Shown here piece by piece: positions 7,854-16,611 of a stretch of DNA of 64,000 bases; within the stretch, counting starts at the first letter, position 1, and each line of letters opens with the position of its first letter. A program made the translations under genes and the position numbers. The notes under the pieces were generated by a model that saw only the letters and a program-made list of their open reading frames with translations, was not told where the DNA came from and did not search any database. This DNA comes from Gemmataceae bacterium (lineage in GTDB: Bacteria > Planctomycetota > Planctomycetia > Gemmatales > Gemmataceae). Location of the stretch: contig JAQGHQ010000496.1 in assembly GCA_028288765.1 (NCBI GenBank), forward strand, positions 17,337-81,336. The letters are read 5' to 3'.

Positions 7854-10166
7854 CTACGGGGAGCTGTCGAGCACCCGCCGCACGGCTTCGAGCAGCTGGT
7901 TCGGCGTGTACGGCTTCGCCAGGAACGGCCCGTCGCCCGCGTCGGGCTTTGGGTACCCGGAAACGTACAGCACCTTCACCCCCGGGCGGGCGACCCGCAC
8001 CCGCCCGGCCAGCTCCCGGCCGTCCCGGTTCGGTAGCCCAAGGTCCGTGACCAGGAGGTCGATCGGCCCGGCGTACAACCGTGCCCGGTCCTCGCCCGTC
8101 TCCCCGTCCGCGGCCTCGAGGACCCGATACCCGGCGTGCTGCAGCGCCATCGCCGCCACGTCCCGGATCTTGTCCCCGTCCTGCACCAGCAGGACCGTTT
8201 CCCCCCCCGGCGGCGGGTCCTTCCGGGGGGCCGGCGCGGCTTCGATCGACCCTTCGGCCGCCGCCCAGAACACCCGCACACTCGTCCCCCATTCCGGCGC
8301 CGACTCCACCTCGACGTGGCCGCCGGCCCCGCGGACGATGTCCCGGACCGTGGCCAGCCCGAGCCCGGTCCCGTTCGCGCCCTTCGTCGTGAAGAACGGG
8401 TCGAACATCCGGGCCTTCACCTCCTCCGTCATCCCGCACCCGGTGTCGGTCACCGTCAGCGCGACGTACTCCCCGGCCGGGCACGCCGCCGGCCACCCGC
8501 GGCGGTCCGGGCCGACGGGTGCCCTGGCCGTCCGCACGGTGATGACGCCGGTCCCGGGGATCGCGTCCCGGGCGTTCGCCACGAGGTTCAGCAGCACCTG
8601 GTCGAACTGGGCCGGGTCGACGCGGATCGGGGGCACGTCCGGGGTGAGGAGCAGGTCGAGCTCGACCCGGTCGCCGGCCAGCCGGCGGAGCATCCGCTCG
8701 ACCGCCCGGACAGTCGCGTTCGGGCAGATCGCGCACGGGTTCGAGGCGGCCGGTTTGGTGAACGTGAGCAGCTGGCCGGCGACCCGGGCGGCCGTGTCGG
8801 CGGTCGCGGCGATCAGGTCGGTCGGCTCCCGGAGCGGGTCGGCCGGCGGGAGGAGGTCGCGGACCAGCTGGGCGTTCCCCGAAATGACGGTGAGGAGGTT
8901 GTTGAAGTCGTGGGCCACCCCGGCGACGAGCCGGCCGACCACCTCCAGCCGGGAGGCCTGCCGCGCCTGCTCCGGCGGCCGGCCGGCTTCCTCTCGCACC
9001 CGGGCCTCGGCCCGGTCCGCCCGGCCCTCGGCGGCGGCGAGCTGGGTCTCGAGGTCCCGCACCCGGGCGGTCGCGTCGGCCGGCCGGGTCAGTTCGGACA
9101 CGATCCGCGGGGCGATCGCCCGGAGGACGGCCCGCACATCCGGCCCGCCCGGCCGCGCCGCCCGGTCGTCGACCACCGCGACGAACCCGAGCAGCTCCCC
9201 GGCCGCATCGACGAGCGGCTCGGCGGCGGCGGCCTCGGCCCGGAGCCGGCCCAGGAACTCGTCGGCCGGGAACCGGTCCCGGGCGGCCGACGGGACGGAC
9301 TGCGAGGCCCCGGCGAGGGCGGGGCGGACGAACCCGCCGGCCGCGGAGAAGGTGAACCCGTCCGCGGGCCGCCCGTCGATCCAGACCGCGGCGGTGCGGG
9401 CTTCCGCCAGGTCCGCCGGGGCCGGGACGGCGACCACGGCGGCCCGTGCGTCGAATACCGTCGCGAGCTGTTCCACCACCCGGGCGACGAAGTCGGCCCC
9501 GGTCGCGGGGCCGATCGCTTCGAGGGCGGTGAGCCCGGCCCGCTCGGTGCGGGCCCGGGCGGTGGTGTCGGTGGTGATCCCGTCCACCCGGACCGGGTGC
9601 CCGTCGGGGCCGCGGACCAGCCGCCCGCGGGTGACCACCCACCGGACCGACCCGGCCGGCGTTTCGACCCGGTGCTCCAGGGTGAAGCCGTCGGTGGCCG
9701 GGAGGTGCCGCAGTGCCGTGCGCAGGGCGGTCCGGTCGTCGTCGGGGACGACTTCGAGCCATAGCCCGGGGCGTTCGATGAACTCGTTCGCCGCCCGCCC
9801 GAACGTCCGCTCGACCCCGCCGGCCAGGGAGAACACCAGCTCGCCGTCGGGTGATATCGACCAGATCACGTCCTCGAGCGACGCGAGGACTTCGGCCGGG
9901 ACCGCCCCCCGGCTCCGGGTCGGCCGGCCGGGGGCGTCCCGGCCGTCGGCGGTCGCAGGGCGGAAAGGCCCGCCGGGCCGCTTCGGCGGTCGCGGGAGAG
10001 GGAGCGGGGTCTCGTGGCCGACGGTCGGGGTGTCGGCGGTGTGGCCAGTCGGCGGGGCGGAGTGGAGGAGCACGGCTTCGAGCGAGGCGGTCCGCCGCTC
10101 TTGCCGGTCCAGCCGGTCCAGAGTTTCCCGGAGCAGGTCTTCGAGCGTCTCGGTGGCGGAGGTCAT
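7854..10166 (-). CDS. Hybrid sensor histidine kinase with C-terminal receiver
   Basis: 770 aa, cytoplasmic (no TM segment). PAS domain about 90-200, GAF-like domain about 205-365, short coiled coil, HisKA with phospho-acceptor H419 ([10 protein letters not shown]), HATPase_c with N-box N531 and G-boxes DTGCGM (574-579) and GLGL (601-604), then a receiver domain (655-770) with acceptor D708, S736 and K751. The first acidic residue of the receiver's metal pair is Gln (VLLVQDGD), which may weaken Mg binding. [12 protein letters not shown] kinases usually work as hybrids. No response regulator is adjacent, so the target is unknown. ATG 10166 follows a GGGGGGA stretch. Confidence 0.92.
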   Translation of the reverse strand: MTSATETLEDLLRETLDRLDRQERRTASLEAVLLHSAPPTGHTADTPTVGHETPLPLPRPPKRPGGPFRPATADGRDAPGRPTRSRGAVPAEVLASLEDVIWSISPDGELVFSLAGGVERTFGRAANEFIERPGLWLEVVPDDDRTALRTALRHLPATDGFTLEHRVETPAGSVRWVVTRGRLVRGPDGHPVRVDGITTDTTARARTERAGLTALEAIGPATGADFVARVVEQLATVFDARAAVVAVPAPADLAEARTAAVWIDGRPADGFTFSAAGGFVRPALAGASQSVPSAARDRFPADEFLGRLRAEAAAAEPLVDAAGELLGFVAVVDDRAARPGGPDVRAVLRAIAPRIVSELTRPADATARVRDLETQLAAAEGRADRAEARVREEAGRPPEQARQASRLEVVGRLVAGVAHDFNNLLTVISGNAQLVRDLLPPADPLREPTDLIAATADTAARVAGQLLTFTKPAASNPCAICPNATVRAVERMLRRLAGDRVELDLLLTPDVPPIRVDPAQFDQVLLNLVANARDAIPGTGVITVRTARAPVGPDRRGWPAACPAGEYVALTVTDTGCGMTEEVKARMFDPFFTTKGANGTGLGLATVRDIVRGAGGHVEVESAPEWGTSVRVFWAAAEGSIEAAPAPRKDPPPGGETVLLVQDGDKIRDVAAMALQHAGYRVLEAADGETGEDRARLYAGPIDLLVTDLGLPNRDGRELAGRVRVARPGVKVLYVSGYPKPDAGDGPFLAKPYTPNQLLEAVRRVLDSSP

Positions 10167-10348
10167 TGGGTCGTCCCCCCTGCCCCTTGCCCGGCCCTCC
10201 TCGCAATGGGGAGGGACGACACTTCACCCGACCCGTTGCGAACCGGCCGGCGGCGTGTTACCTTGTCGGCCGGTTCACGTCCCCCCGGCCCGGACCGGGC
10301 TGGGGGCCGCCGCCCGGTCGACTCCTGCCACCCGGAAAGGCCCTCCCG

Positions 10349-11233
10349 ATGCGCTGCCGCGTCCTGCTCGCCCCGCCCGCTGTCCTCCTTGCCGCCCTGT
10401 TCGGCCCCGCGCCGGCCGCGGACGACTACGCCCACGGCCCGGACTCGGTCCCCCAGGCCGGGGTGCCGAAGGGGAAGGTGACCGGCCCGGTCCGGTGGAA
10501 GAGCGAGGTCTTCGCCGGGACCGAGCGGGACTACTGGGTGTACGTCCCGGCCCAGTACAAGCCGGGGGAGCCGGCGTGCGTGATGGTGTTCCAGGACGGG
10601 GGTGGATACCTGGGCGGCCCGTTCCGTGCCCCGGTCGTGTTCGACAACCTGATTCATAAGAAGGAGATGCCGGTCACCGTCGGCATCTTCGTGAACCCCG
10701 GCAAGTTCCCCGTCCCCGGTAAGGAGGAGAAGGACTGGCGGTCGAACCGGAGTTTCGAGTACGACACTCTTTCCAACCAGTATGTCGCTTTCCTGGAAAA
10801 GGAGATCCTGCCCGAGGTGGGGAAGGGGGTAAAACTCCGGTCGGATGCGTCCGGTCGTGCGATCTGCGGGATCAGTTCCGGCGGGATCTGTGCGTTTACC
10901 GCGGCGTGGGAACGTCCGGACCTGTTCTCGAAGGTGCTCAGCCACGTCGGGAGCTTCACGAACATCCGCGGCGGTGACGTGTACCCGGGGCTGATCCGCA
11001 AGACCGAGCGAAAGCCGCTCCGGGTGTACCTACAAGACGGGTCCGGGGACCTGGACAACCTGCACGGCCACTGGCCGCTCGCCAACGTCCAGATGGCGTC
11101 GGCGCTGAAGTTCATGGGGTACGACTACACGTTCGCGTACGGGGACGGCGGCCACAACGGGAAGCACGGCGGGGTGATCCTGCCGGACAGCCTCCGGTGG
11201 CTCTGGCGCGATACCCCGACGACGCCCAAGTAA
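10349..11233 (+). CDS. Secreted esterase, alpha/beta hydrolase (esterase D/Fes-like)
   Basis: 294 aa from ATG 10349 (GGAAAGG at 10334-10340), starting with a signal peptide ([23 protein letters not shown]). The body matches the putative-esterase (PF00756) fold: [24 protein letters not shown] near the N-terminus, nucleophile elbow [10 protein letters not shown] with the catalytic Ser, and a late His in the [12 protein letters not shown] segment. Homologues hydrolyse trilactones, feruloyl esters or S-formylglutathione; the signal peptide argues for an extracellular ester or sugar-ester substrate. Next to a short SMP-30-like gene, a common planctomycete pairing. Confidence 0.85.
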   Translation: MRCRVLLAPPAVLLAALFGPAPAADDYAHGPDSVPQAGVPKGKVTGPVRWKSEVFAGTERDYWVYVPAQYKPGEPACVMVFQDGGGYLGGPFRAPVVFDNLIHKKEMPVTVGIFVNPGKFPVPGKEEKDWRSNRSFEYDTLSNQYVAFLEKEILPEVGKGVKLRSDASGRAICGISSGGICAFTAAWERPDLFSKVLSHVGSFTNIRGGDVYPGLIRKTERKPLRVYLQDGSGDLDNLHGHWPLANVQMASALKFMGYDYTFAYGDGGHNGKHGGVILPDSLRWLWRDTPTTPK

Positions 11234-11263
11234 CCGCCCGTCGGTTGGCCGCCCGGGGCACTT

Positions 11264-11502
11264 AACTGTGGGGGCGAGTTTCCAACTTGCCCAGTTGGTG
11301 CCCGAATAAGGCAGACGGCAGGAGAAAATCGACCCGCCCGCACGCTTCGTAGGGCACGCACTGCGTGCCGGCTGTTTGCCTGGCGAAGCGGCACGCGGTG
11401 CGTGCCCTACAAGACGGGTTGTCCCCAGTGTCTCCGGCATTCTGCGGGTCGCTTTACACCTGCCGGATACCTAATTGGGCAAGTTGGAAACTTGCCTCCA
11501 CA
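11264..11502. repeat. 240-bp imperfect palindrome (MITE-like)
   Basis: This fills the 315-bp gap 11234-11548, where I see no gene. Outer arms 11264-11297 and 11471-11502 share the core GGGCAAGTTGGAAAC. Inner arms 11349-11370 and 11389-11410 (GTAGGGCACGCACTGCGTGCCG) are complementary with one mismatch. Between them GGCAGGNNNAAANCGACCCGC also pairs. Nearly the whole block can fold as one long hairpin. No target-site duplication was identified. Confidence 0.8.
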
Positions 11503-11548
11503 AGCCCAGGGCTCCCGCCCTGGGCGGCCTAAAAACCACCTTCTTCCC

Positions 11549-12064
11549 ATGACCCGCATACTACTCTCCCTCCCCGTGCTGCTCCTCCTCGCCCCGGTGG
11601 CCGCAGCCCAGGACATGCCGCTGTCACAGATCCTCATCGACGGCGAGGGGTGGAAGAAGACGGACTCACCAGGCCCGCGGCCGTCCGCCGCGGGCCAACC
11701 GTCCACCACATCGCCGGACCGCAGCACCATTTTCACCTGGTCGCCGGGAGAGCGGTTCCTGCACGCCGCCCAGACGCGGCCGGATGGCGAACCCGTTGCC
11801 CGGTCTCCGTACGCCCCGCTCCGTCTCGCCCGGGGGGAGAAGGGGGCGACCGTCCCCAGTCTGACCACGGACAAGGACGGCCGCATCTACGCCGCCACTC
11901 CCATCGGAATCCAGGTGTTCGACCCGACCGGCCGGCTGTGCGGGGTGGTGACCGCACCGGCCCCGGGAAAGATGGAGCATCTCGGGTTCGAGGGGGAGCA
12001 ACTGACGGCGTGGGTCGGGGAGACGAAGTACGTCCGGAAGGTGAAGACGACCGGGGTGAAGTGA
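11549..12064 (+). CDS. Short SMP-30/gluconolactonase-like secreted protein
   Basis: 171 aa from ATG 11549, with a signal peptide (MTRILLSLPVLLLLAPVAAAQ). The mature protein starts MPLSQILIDGEGWKK, a phrase typical of planctomycete SMP-30 (sugar lactonase) proteins, and ends with propeller-like blades (GRIYAATPIGIQVFDPTGRL). Full SMP-30 propellers are about 300 aa, so only about half is present and the metal-ligand blades appear missing. It may be an internally deleted paralogue or a one-to-two blade product. Function is not assignable beyond family resemblance. Confidence 0.7.
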   Translation: MTRILLSLPVLLLLAPVAAAQDMPLSQILIDGEGWKKTDSPGPRPSAAGQPSTTSPDRSTIFTWSPGERFLHAAQTRPDGEPVARSPYAPLRLARGEKGATVPSLTTDKDGRIYAATPIGIQVFDPTGRLCGVVTAPAPGKMEHLGFEGEQLTAWVGETKYVRKVKTTGVK

Positions 12065-12081
12065 CGCCGGCCGCGCTCGCG

Positions 12082-13014
12082 TCACCCCTTCCAGTTCCCG
12101 CTCGGCCACGTCCGGTCGCGGACCGGTTCCAGCACCTTCAGCACGTCGGCGAGCAAGACGGGGTCGAGCGGCTCCCGCATCGCGCGCAAGTTCGCCTCCA
12201 GTTCACTTTTCTTCGCGGTGCCGGTGATCGTGCTCGGGATCCGCTCGTCGGCGAAGCAGAACCGCATCCCGAGGGCGGCGATGTCGGCCCCGCGGGCGCG
12301 GCACAGCGCGGCCGCCTCCCGGCACGCCTCCTTGATCTCCGCCGGGGCCGGGTGCCACGGCGGCGGGCCCTGATTCGTCAGCAGCCCCAGCGACAGCGGG
12401 CTCGCGTTCAGTACCCCGACCCCGCGGGCCTCCGCGACCGGCAGCAGTTCGGTCAACAGCTGGGTGTTCTGCAAGGTGAAATGGGCGTAGCTGATGACCA
12501 CGTCGAGGTCGCACCGCTCGATCGCCCGCCGCAGGAGCCCGAGCGGGTAGCACGACATCCCGATGAACCGCGTCTTGCCCTCCTTCTTCAACTGGTGGAG
12601 GACCTCGGCCGTCTCGGTGAACACCGGCTCGTAGTCCGTCGCGAACTCGATGTCGTGGGCGAGCAGGATGTCGACGTGGTCAGTGCGGAGTCGGCGGAGC
12701 GAGCCGTCCACGCACGCCCGCATCCCGGCCGGGGTGAAGTCGAACACGGTGCGGTCGAGCCGGCCGGCCTTCGTACAGATGTGGACCTTCTCCCGCCAGC
12801 CGCCCTGAAGGACCTCCCCGAGGATCTCCTCGGACCGGCCCAGGCCGTAGAACGCGGACGTGTCGATCAGGTTCACCCCGGCGTCGATCGCGGCGTGGAC
12901 GCAGTCGGCGACCTCGGCCACGGACACCGGGCCGTACTGCTGGCCGATCGCGGCCCCGCCCTGCGACATGGCGGAGACGGTCAGGCCGGTGCGGCCGAGC
13001 GGGCGGTATTGCAT
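12082..13014 (-). CDS. Aldo/keto reductase
   Basis: 310 aa. NAD(P)H-dependent (beta/alpha)8-barrel oxidoreductase. The catalytic tetrad is visible: Asp in AGVNLIDTSAFYG, Tyr in the same segment (SAFYGLGRSEE), Lys in HICTKAGR and His in ILLAHDIEF. The sequence resembles L-galactose/L-fucose dehydrogenase-type AKRs rather than classical aldose reductases. AAGGA lies 9 nt before ATG 13014. Converges with the SMP-30-like gene (17-nt gap). Substrate is inferred to be a sugar aldehyde, unproven. Confidence 0.9.
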   Translation of the reverse strand: MQYRPLGRTGLTVSAMSQGGAAIGQQYGPVSVAEVADCVHAAIDAGVNLIDTSAFYGLGRSEEILGEVLQGGWREKVHICTKAGRLDRTVFDFTPAGMRACVDGSLRRLRTDHVDILLAHDIEFATDYEPVFTETAEVLHQLKKEGKTRFIGMSCYPLGLLRRAIERCDLDVVISYAHFTLQNTQLLTELLPVAEARGVGVLNASPLSLGLLTNQGPPPWHPAPAEIKEACREAAALCRARGADIAALGMRFCFADERIPSTITGTAKKSELEANLRAMREPLDPVLLADVLKVLEPVRDRTWPSGNWKG

Positions 13015-13054
13015 TCGGTGCCGTCCTTATCGGAACTGGGGTGCCGGCCCCGGG

Positions 13055-15394
13055 CTACTTCGGCCGGCGGTAGAACCGGTTGGCCAGGAGCCCCTCGACC
13101 GCGAGCAGCAACAAGACCGCGATCAGGAGCCACGGGAAGAGATCGACCGGGTGCCGGAACGTCTCCTGCCGGTCCAGGGCGGTCTTCAGTTCCAGGTTCT
13201 TCCCCACGGGCACGACGGTGTTCGCCCCGGTCAGCGCCTCGATCCCCTCGACCGGCACCTTGTCCAGCGTGCTTTCCTCGGCCGGGACGTTCAGGCTGAA
13301 CCCCTCCTGCCACCGCGGGGGGGCGGTCGGGCCGTCGGCGGTCGCGGGGGTGAGGGTGTAGTTCCCGGCGGCGTTCGTCCGCGGCGGGCCGAGCCGGAGC
13401 TCCGTCTGCCGCTCGGTCGGGCGGACGATCGAGTCGGTCCCGGCGACCCCGGGGCCGGTGAGGACCAGATTGTCCCGCTTCCCGCCCAGGAGCTTCGCCA
13501 GCGGGACGGTCACCACCTGCCCGGTCGGGTAGTTGAAGTTCGCGTCGGCGGCGGCCCCGGCGGCGTACCGCAGGAGCAGCTGGGGGAACGCGACCGCCCA
13601 GGAATTCTGACCATCCCAGTAGTTGTTCCACGGGTCCTTGTCGTCGGGCATGTCCATCCGGGTGGTCAGGAGCAGGACCTTGCCCTTCGGGGCCTTGTCC
13701 TTCGCGTCGAGGAAGGTCCGCTCCAGCACGGCCGGGTGCCGCTTGGCCGGGTCGTCGTCGGTGTCGTAGGTCACGACCACCGCCGCCCCGTCGCCCCGCC
13801 GCTCGACTTCCCAGTACTTCCACACCGGCCGCGGGTTCCGGTCGGCGTCGACGTTCCCCTTCGCCTTCCACTCCTTGATCGGGGCGAGCATCGGGTGCTG
13901 GATCGCCCGGTCGTCGTTCCCGGCGAACACGGCCCACACGACGCCGGCCCGCCGGTCCTTCGCCTTCGGGTCTTTGGGCGCGGGGAACTCCTTGGCGGTT
14001 TCGACCACCCGCTTCAGGGCCCCGGGCATCAGCTTGGTCGCGGCCTCGCCGTTGTAGGCGTCGAGGGAGGTCGTCTCCCCGCCGGGGACGACGATCAGCT
14101 TCCCGCCGCCCTCGACATACTTCCGGATCTCGCCCCAGAGCTGGTCGGACGGGCGGGCCACGCTCAGGAGGGTGACCGCCTCGTACCCGCCGAGGTCGGC
14201 GGCGGCCACCTGGTCGGGCTTCTTCACGTCGCAGGAGAACTCCCGCGTCGCGTCCACGGCCAGCACCCAGAAGTAGGGGTCGCCCACGACCCCCCTGGCC
14301 GGGTCGCCGGGGTTGTCGCTGATCGCCAACACCTTCCGGGGCTCGACCACGCGGAACGTGAAGAACCGCGTGTTGTCCGCCATCAGGGCGTCCTTCTTCT
14401 CCAGCTCGAACCGGACCTGATGGGCCCCCGGCTTGAGGTCCTTGAACTCGAACGCGACCGTCCGCGTCTGCCCGTCCGGGATGTCGACCTCCCGGGGCGG
14501 GATTTTGGTCTCATCAAGGAGGGCGTGTACCGTCGCCTTGGCGTCGAGCCCGACGGCGGCCAGGGTGACGGTGACCGACACCGGCTGGTCGGCCGGCACG
14601 GTCTGCGCCCGGCCCTCGGTCATCTCGGCGGCCAGGATGGCGACGTTCACCGGCTTGTCCGTCCCGACGTCGACGACCGCGTGGGCCGGCTTCGGGTCCG
14701 GGACGGAGTCGCGGAGCTTCTTCAGGTCGTCGACCCGGGACGGGTCCCAGCTCGACGCGGCCCGGTCGGTGAACACGGCGACGAGCCGGGGCAGCGTGTC
14801 GGCGGCCTCGGTCTGTTCGTCCACGGTCCGCAACAGCTGGTAGGCGGTGGCGAGGGCGGCCGTGACCGACTGCCCGCCGCCGGTCGCGGGCGCCGACTGG
14901 CCGGGCTTCGGGGCCCGCTTGGCGAGGTCGGTGAGCTTGGTCCGGGCGTCGGAAACGGACGGGAGCCAGTCCCCGCCGGGGTCGCCGGTCTCGACCACCG
15001 CCACCCGCGACCCGTCCGGGAGGTCGTTGATCAGCTCGATCGCCCGCTGGCAGGCTTCTTCCAGCCGGGTCTTGTCGCCGTCCGCGTACCCCATGCTCGG
15101 GCTGGTGTCGACCACGACGACGACGGCGGCCGGCTGGTCCCCGTGGAGCGGGATGAACCCTTCGTTGAGCACCGACGGCTGGTAGAGCGCGAGACAAAAC
15201 AGGGCGATGAGGAGCATCCGGAGGGCGAGCAGGAGGAAGTGCCGCAGCCGGAGCTTCCGCTGGTTCGTCTTGAGGCGCTGTTTGAGGAACCGAAACGCCG
15301 GGAACGGGAGCCGCTTGGGCTCCTGTTTCATGATCAGGTGGAGGATGATCGGGAGCCCGACCAGGGCCGCCCCGACGAATAGGATCGAGTGCAT
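13055..15394 (-). CDS. BatA-domain / VWA membrane protein
   Basis: 779 aa. The N-terminal aerotolerance (BatA) domain has two membrane helices (about 5-22 and 55-75, HFLLLALRMLLIALFCLALY), then a von Willebrand A domain with the MIDAS motif DTSPSMG (about 95-101), a long beta-rich extracellular region, and a final TM helix (LFPWLLIAVLLLLAVEGLL) before a short basic tail. In planctomycetes such proteins sit with MoxR ATPases and DUF58 proteins in an envelope-maintenance system, but neither lies next to it here. ATG 15394 sets the BatA-type start MHSILFVGAALVGLPIILHL. Confidence 0.88.
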   Translation of the reverse strand: MHSILFVGAALVGLPIILHLIMKQEPKRLPFPAFRFLKQRLKTNQRKLRLRHFLLLALRMLLIALFCLALYQPSVLNEGFIPLHGDQPAAVVVVVDTSPSMGYADGDKTRLEEACQRAIELINDLPDGSRVAVVETGDPGGDWLPSVSDARTKLTDLAKRAPKPGQSAPATGGGQSVTAALATAYQLLRTVDEQTEAADTLPRLVAVFTDRAASSWDPSRVDDLKKLRDSVPDPKPAHAVVDVGTDKPVNVAILAAEMTEGRAQTVPADQPVSVTVTLAAVGLDAKATVHALLDETKIPPREVDIPDGQTRTVAFEFKDLKPGAHQVRFELEKKDALMADNTRFFTFRVVEPRKVLAISDNPGDPARGVVGDPYFWVLAVDATREFSCDVKKPDQVAAADLGGYEAVTLLSVARPSDQLWGEIRKYVEGGGKLIVVPGGETTSLDAYNGEAATKLMPGALKRVVETAKEFPAPKDPKAKDRRAGVVWAVFAGNDDRAIQHPMLAPIKEWKAKGNVDADRNPRPVWKYWEVERRGDGAAVVVTYDTDDDPAKRHPAVLERTFLDAKDKAPKGKVLLLTTRMDMPDDKDPWNNYWDGQNSWAVAFPQLLLRYAAGAAADANFNYPTGQVVTVPLAKLLGGKRDNLVLTGPGVAGTDSIVRPTERQTELRLGPPRTNAAGNYTLTPATADGPTAPPRWQEGFSLNVPAEESTLDKVPVEGIEALTGANTVVPVGKNLELKTALDRQETFRHPVDLFPWLLIAVLLLLAVEGLLANRFYRRPK

Positions 15395-15507
15395 GGGTGC
15401 ATTGTAACCGGCCGGTTGCTCTCCGGTTCCGGGCGGCAGGTTTTGGCAGTCTCCGGAACGGTTCGTCCGCCACTTGCCGGGCGGCAGGGGAGAACCGCCG
15501 TCGTCGA

Positions 15508-15539
15508 CGACTCCGGCAGCACGACTGCCTCCGGAGTCG
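15508..15539 (-). terminator. Candidate terminator hairpin after the zeta-like pair
   Basis: CGACTCCGG (15508-15516) and CCGGAGTCG (15531-15539) form a 9-bp stem 12 nt downstream of the small partner gene. There is no clear U-tract, so this is a stable hairpin of uncertain role. Confidence 0.4.
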
Positions 15540-15550
15540 TTCCTCCGGCC

Positions 15551-15766
15551 TCACGACGTGACCGGTTTCCCGTTCGCGTCCAGCCCGTACCGGGCGAAGA
15601 TCTCCTCGGGCGTGACCCAGACGACCTGCCCGTCCCGCGACTCGCAGACCGACCGGCCCATCCGGGCGTGTTCGAGCAGGGCGTCCCGGGCAGCCAGCTC
15701 GTGTGCCCGGTCGATCGCGGAGTGGTCGATCAGATTAGTCACCGGTAGTGTGGTCTGCTCCGCCAT
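15551..15766 (-). CDS. Small partner of zeta-toxin-like protein (putative antitoxin)
   Basis: 71 aa from ATG 15766, preferred over an in-frame GTG at 15775 because AGGAG sits 7 nt upstream. Predicted helix-turn then short strand: RAHELAARDALLEHARMG followed by GQVVWVTPEEIFARYG. Small proteins with this RDGKVV.V.PEE pattern commonly follow zeta-type kinases in planctomycetes. The start lies inside the upstream toxin gene (32-nt overlap), so the two are probably translationally coupled. Antitoxin role is inferred from position only. It has no recognisable DNA-binding domain. Confidence 0.65.
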   Translation of the reverse strand: MAEQTTLPVTNLIDHSAIDRAHELAARDALLEHARMGRSVCESRDGQVVWVTPEEIFARYGLDANGKPVTS

Positions 15767-16373
15767 CGGTCGCACTCCTGGTAAATAGCTCCCACCGGTC
15801 CGGGTCGAGGACCGTATCGAAGAAGCTGTTATTGAAGGCGATCAACCTCGACCGGCCGTTGCTGTTATCATACACCTGCCACGTCGAGACTACCGGTCGG
15901 TAGAGTTCGAGGAAGTTCTGCACACTTCGTGAATACCGTCGACGGATCGTATCCTCCGGGACGTGATGCCCACCAGCCCGGACCCGCTCCGCAACGCGGT
16001 TGATCGCCAGACGTGGGCTGTCGAGCCAGTAGTAGAACAGGTGGACTGCGTACCCCGCCTGCCGCAGCTCGCCGAGCCACGGGGCGTACGTCCGCGCTGA
16101 CAAGGTCGTCTCGAAGGCAAAGCTGCATCGGCGGACGGCCAGATCACGCAGGTGGTCGAGCATGATCCGCCCCGCCTTCACGGCTTCGGACTCCGGATCA
16201 AAGGCATTCAGCCCGCGGGCGATCGCGTCGGCGTTGACGAACGCCGGGATTTTCAGCGTGTCTCGCAAGGTACGTTGCGAGGCGGTCGTCTTCCCCGCCC
16301 CGTTGATTCCGCCGAGTACCGCGACCGTGGGCGCTGTGGGTGACACGGGCGATTCCCTCGGCAACTCCGCCAA
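15735..16373 (-). CDS. Zeta-toxin family P-loop kinase
   Basis: 212 aa. Walker A GINGAGKTT at about residues 20-28, then FVNADAIARGLN (the D of the zeta substrate pocket), FAFETTLSARTY, and an arginine-rich lid region IRRRYSRSVQNFLELYRPV. Zeta toxins phosphorylate UDP-N-acetylglucosamine and block cell-wall synthesis; many chromosomal relatives have unknown substrates. The gene comes first in a two-gene unit with the 71-aa protein, opposite to the classical epsilon-zeta order. Function as a toxin is inference. Confidence 0.82.
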   Translation of the reverse strand: MAELPRESPVSPTAPTVAVLGGINGAGKTTASQRTLRDTLKIPAFVNADAIARGLNAFDPESEAVKAGRIMLDHLRDLAVRRCSFAFETTLSARTYAPWLGELRQAGYAVHLFYYWLDSPRLAINRVAERVRAGGHHVPEDTIRRRYSRSVQNFLELYRPVVSTWQVYDNSNGRSRLIAFNNSFFDTVLDPDRWELFTRSATDGGADHTTGD

Positions 16374-16611
16374 CTCCCGCCGTCCGACACGATCCTACCA
16401 CGGGCGTACCCGTCAGAGAATCCGAGGTCGTGCGACGGAAACGCGGTGCGGCCCTGATCGGGATTTTGGCGCGAGGTGTGACCGAAAACCCCTTTCGCGG
16501 TGGACAGAATTCGATCGTCGCAGGTGCCGGCTCCCCACCGAGCCTTGCCCGATGCCGTGACCCGTTCTACGGTTGCACGAGCCTGACACCCGGTTTTTCG
16601 ACGAGTTCCCG

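Noticed and set aside
7642..10659. 1005-codon forward open frame
   Set aside because: Ser/Arg/Pro-rich shadow of the histidine kinase on the opposite strand.
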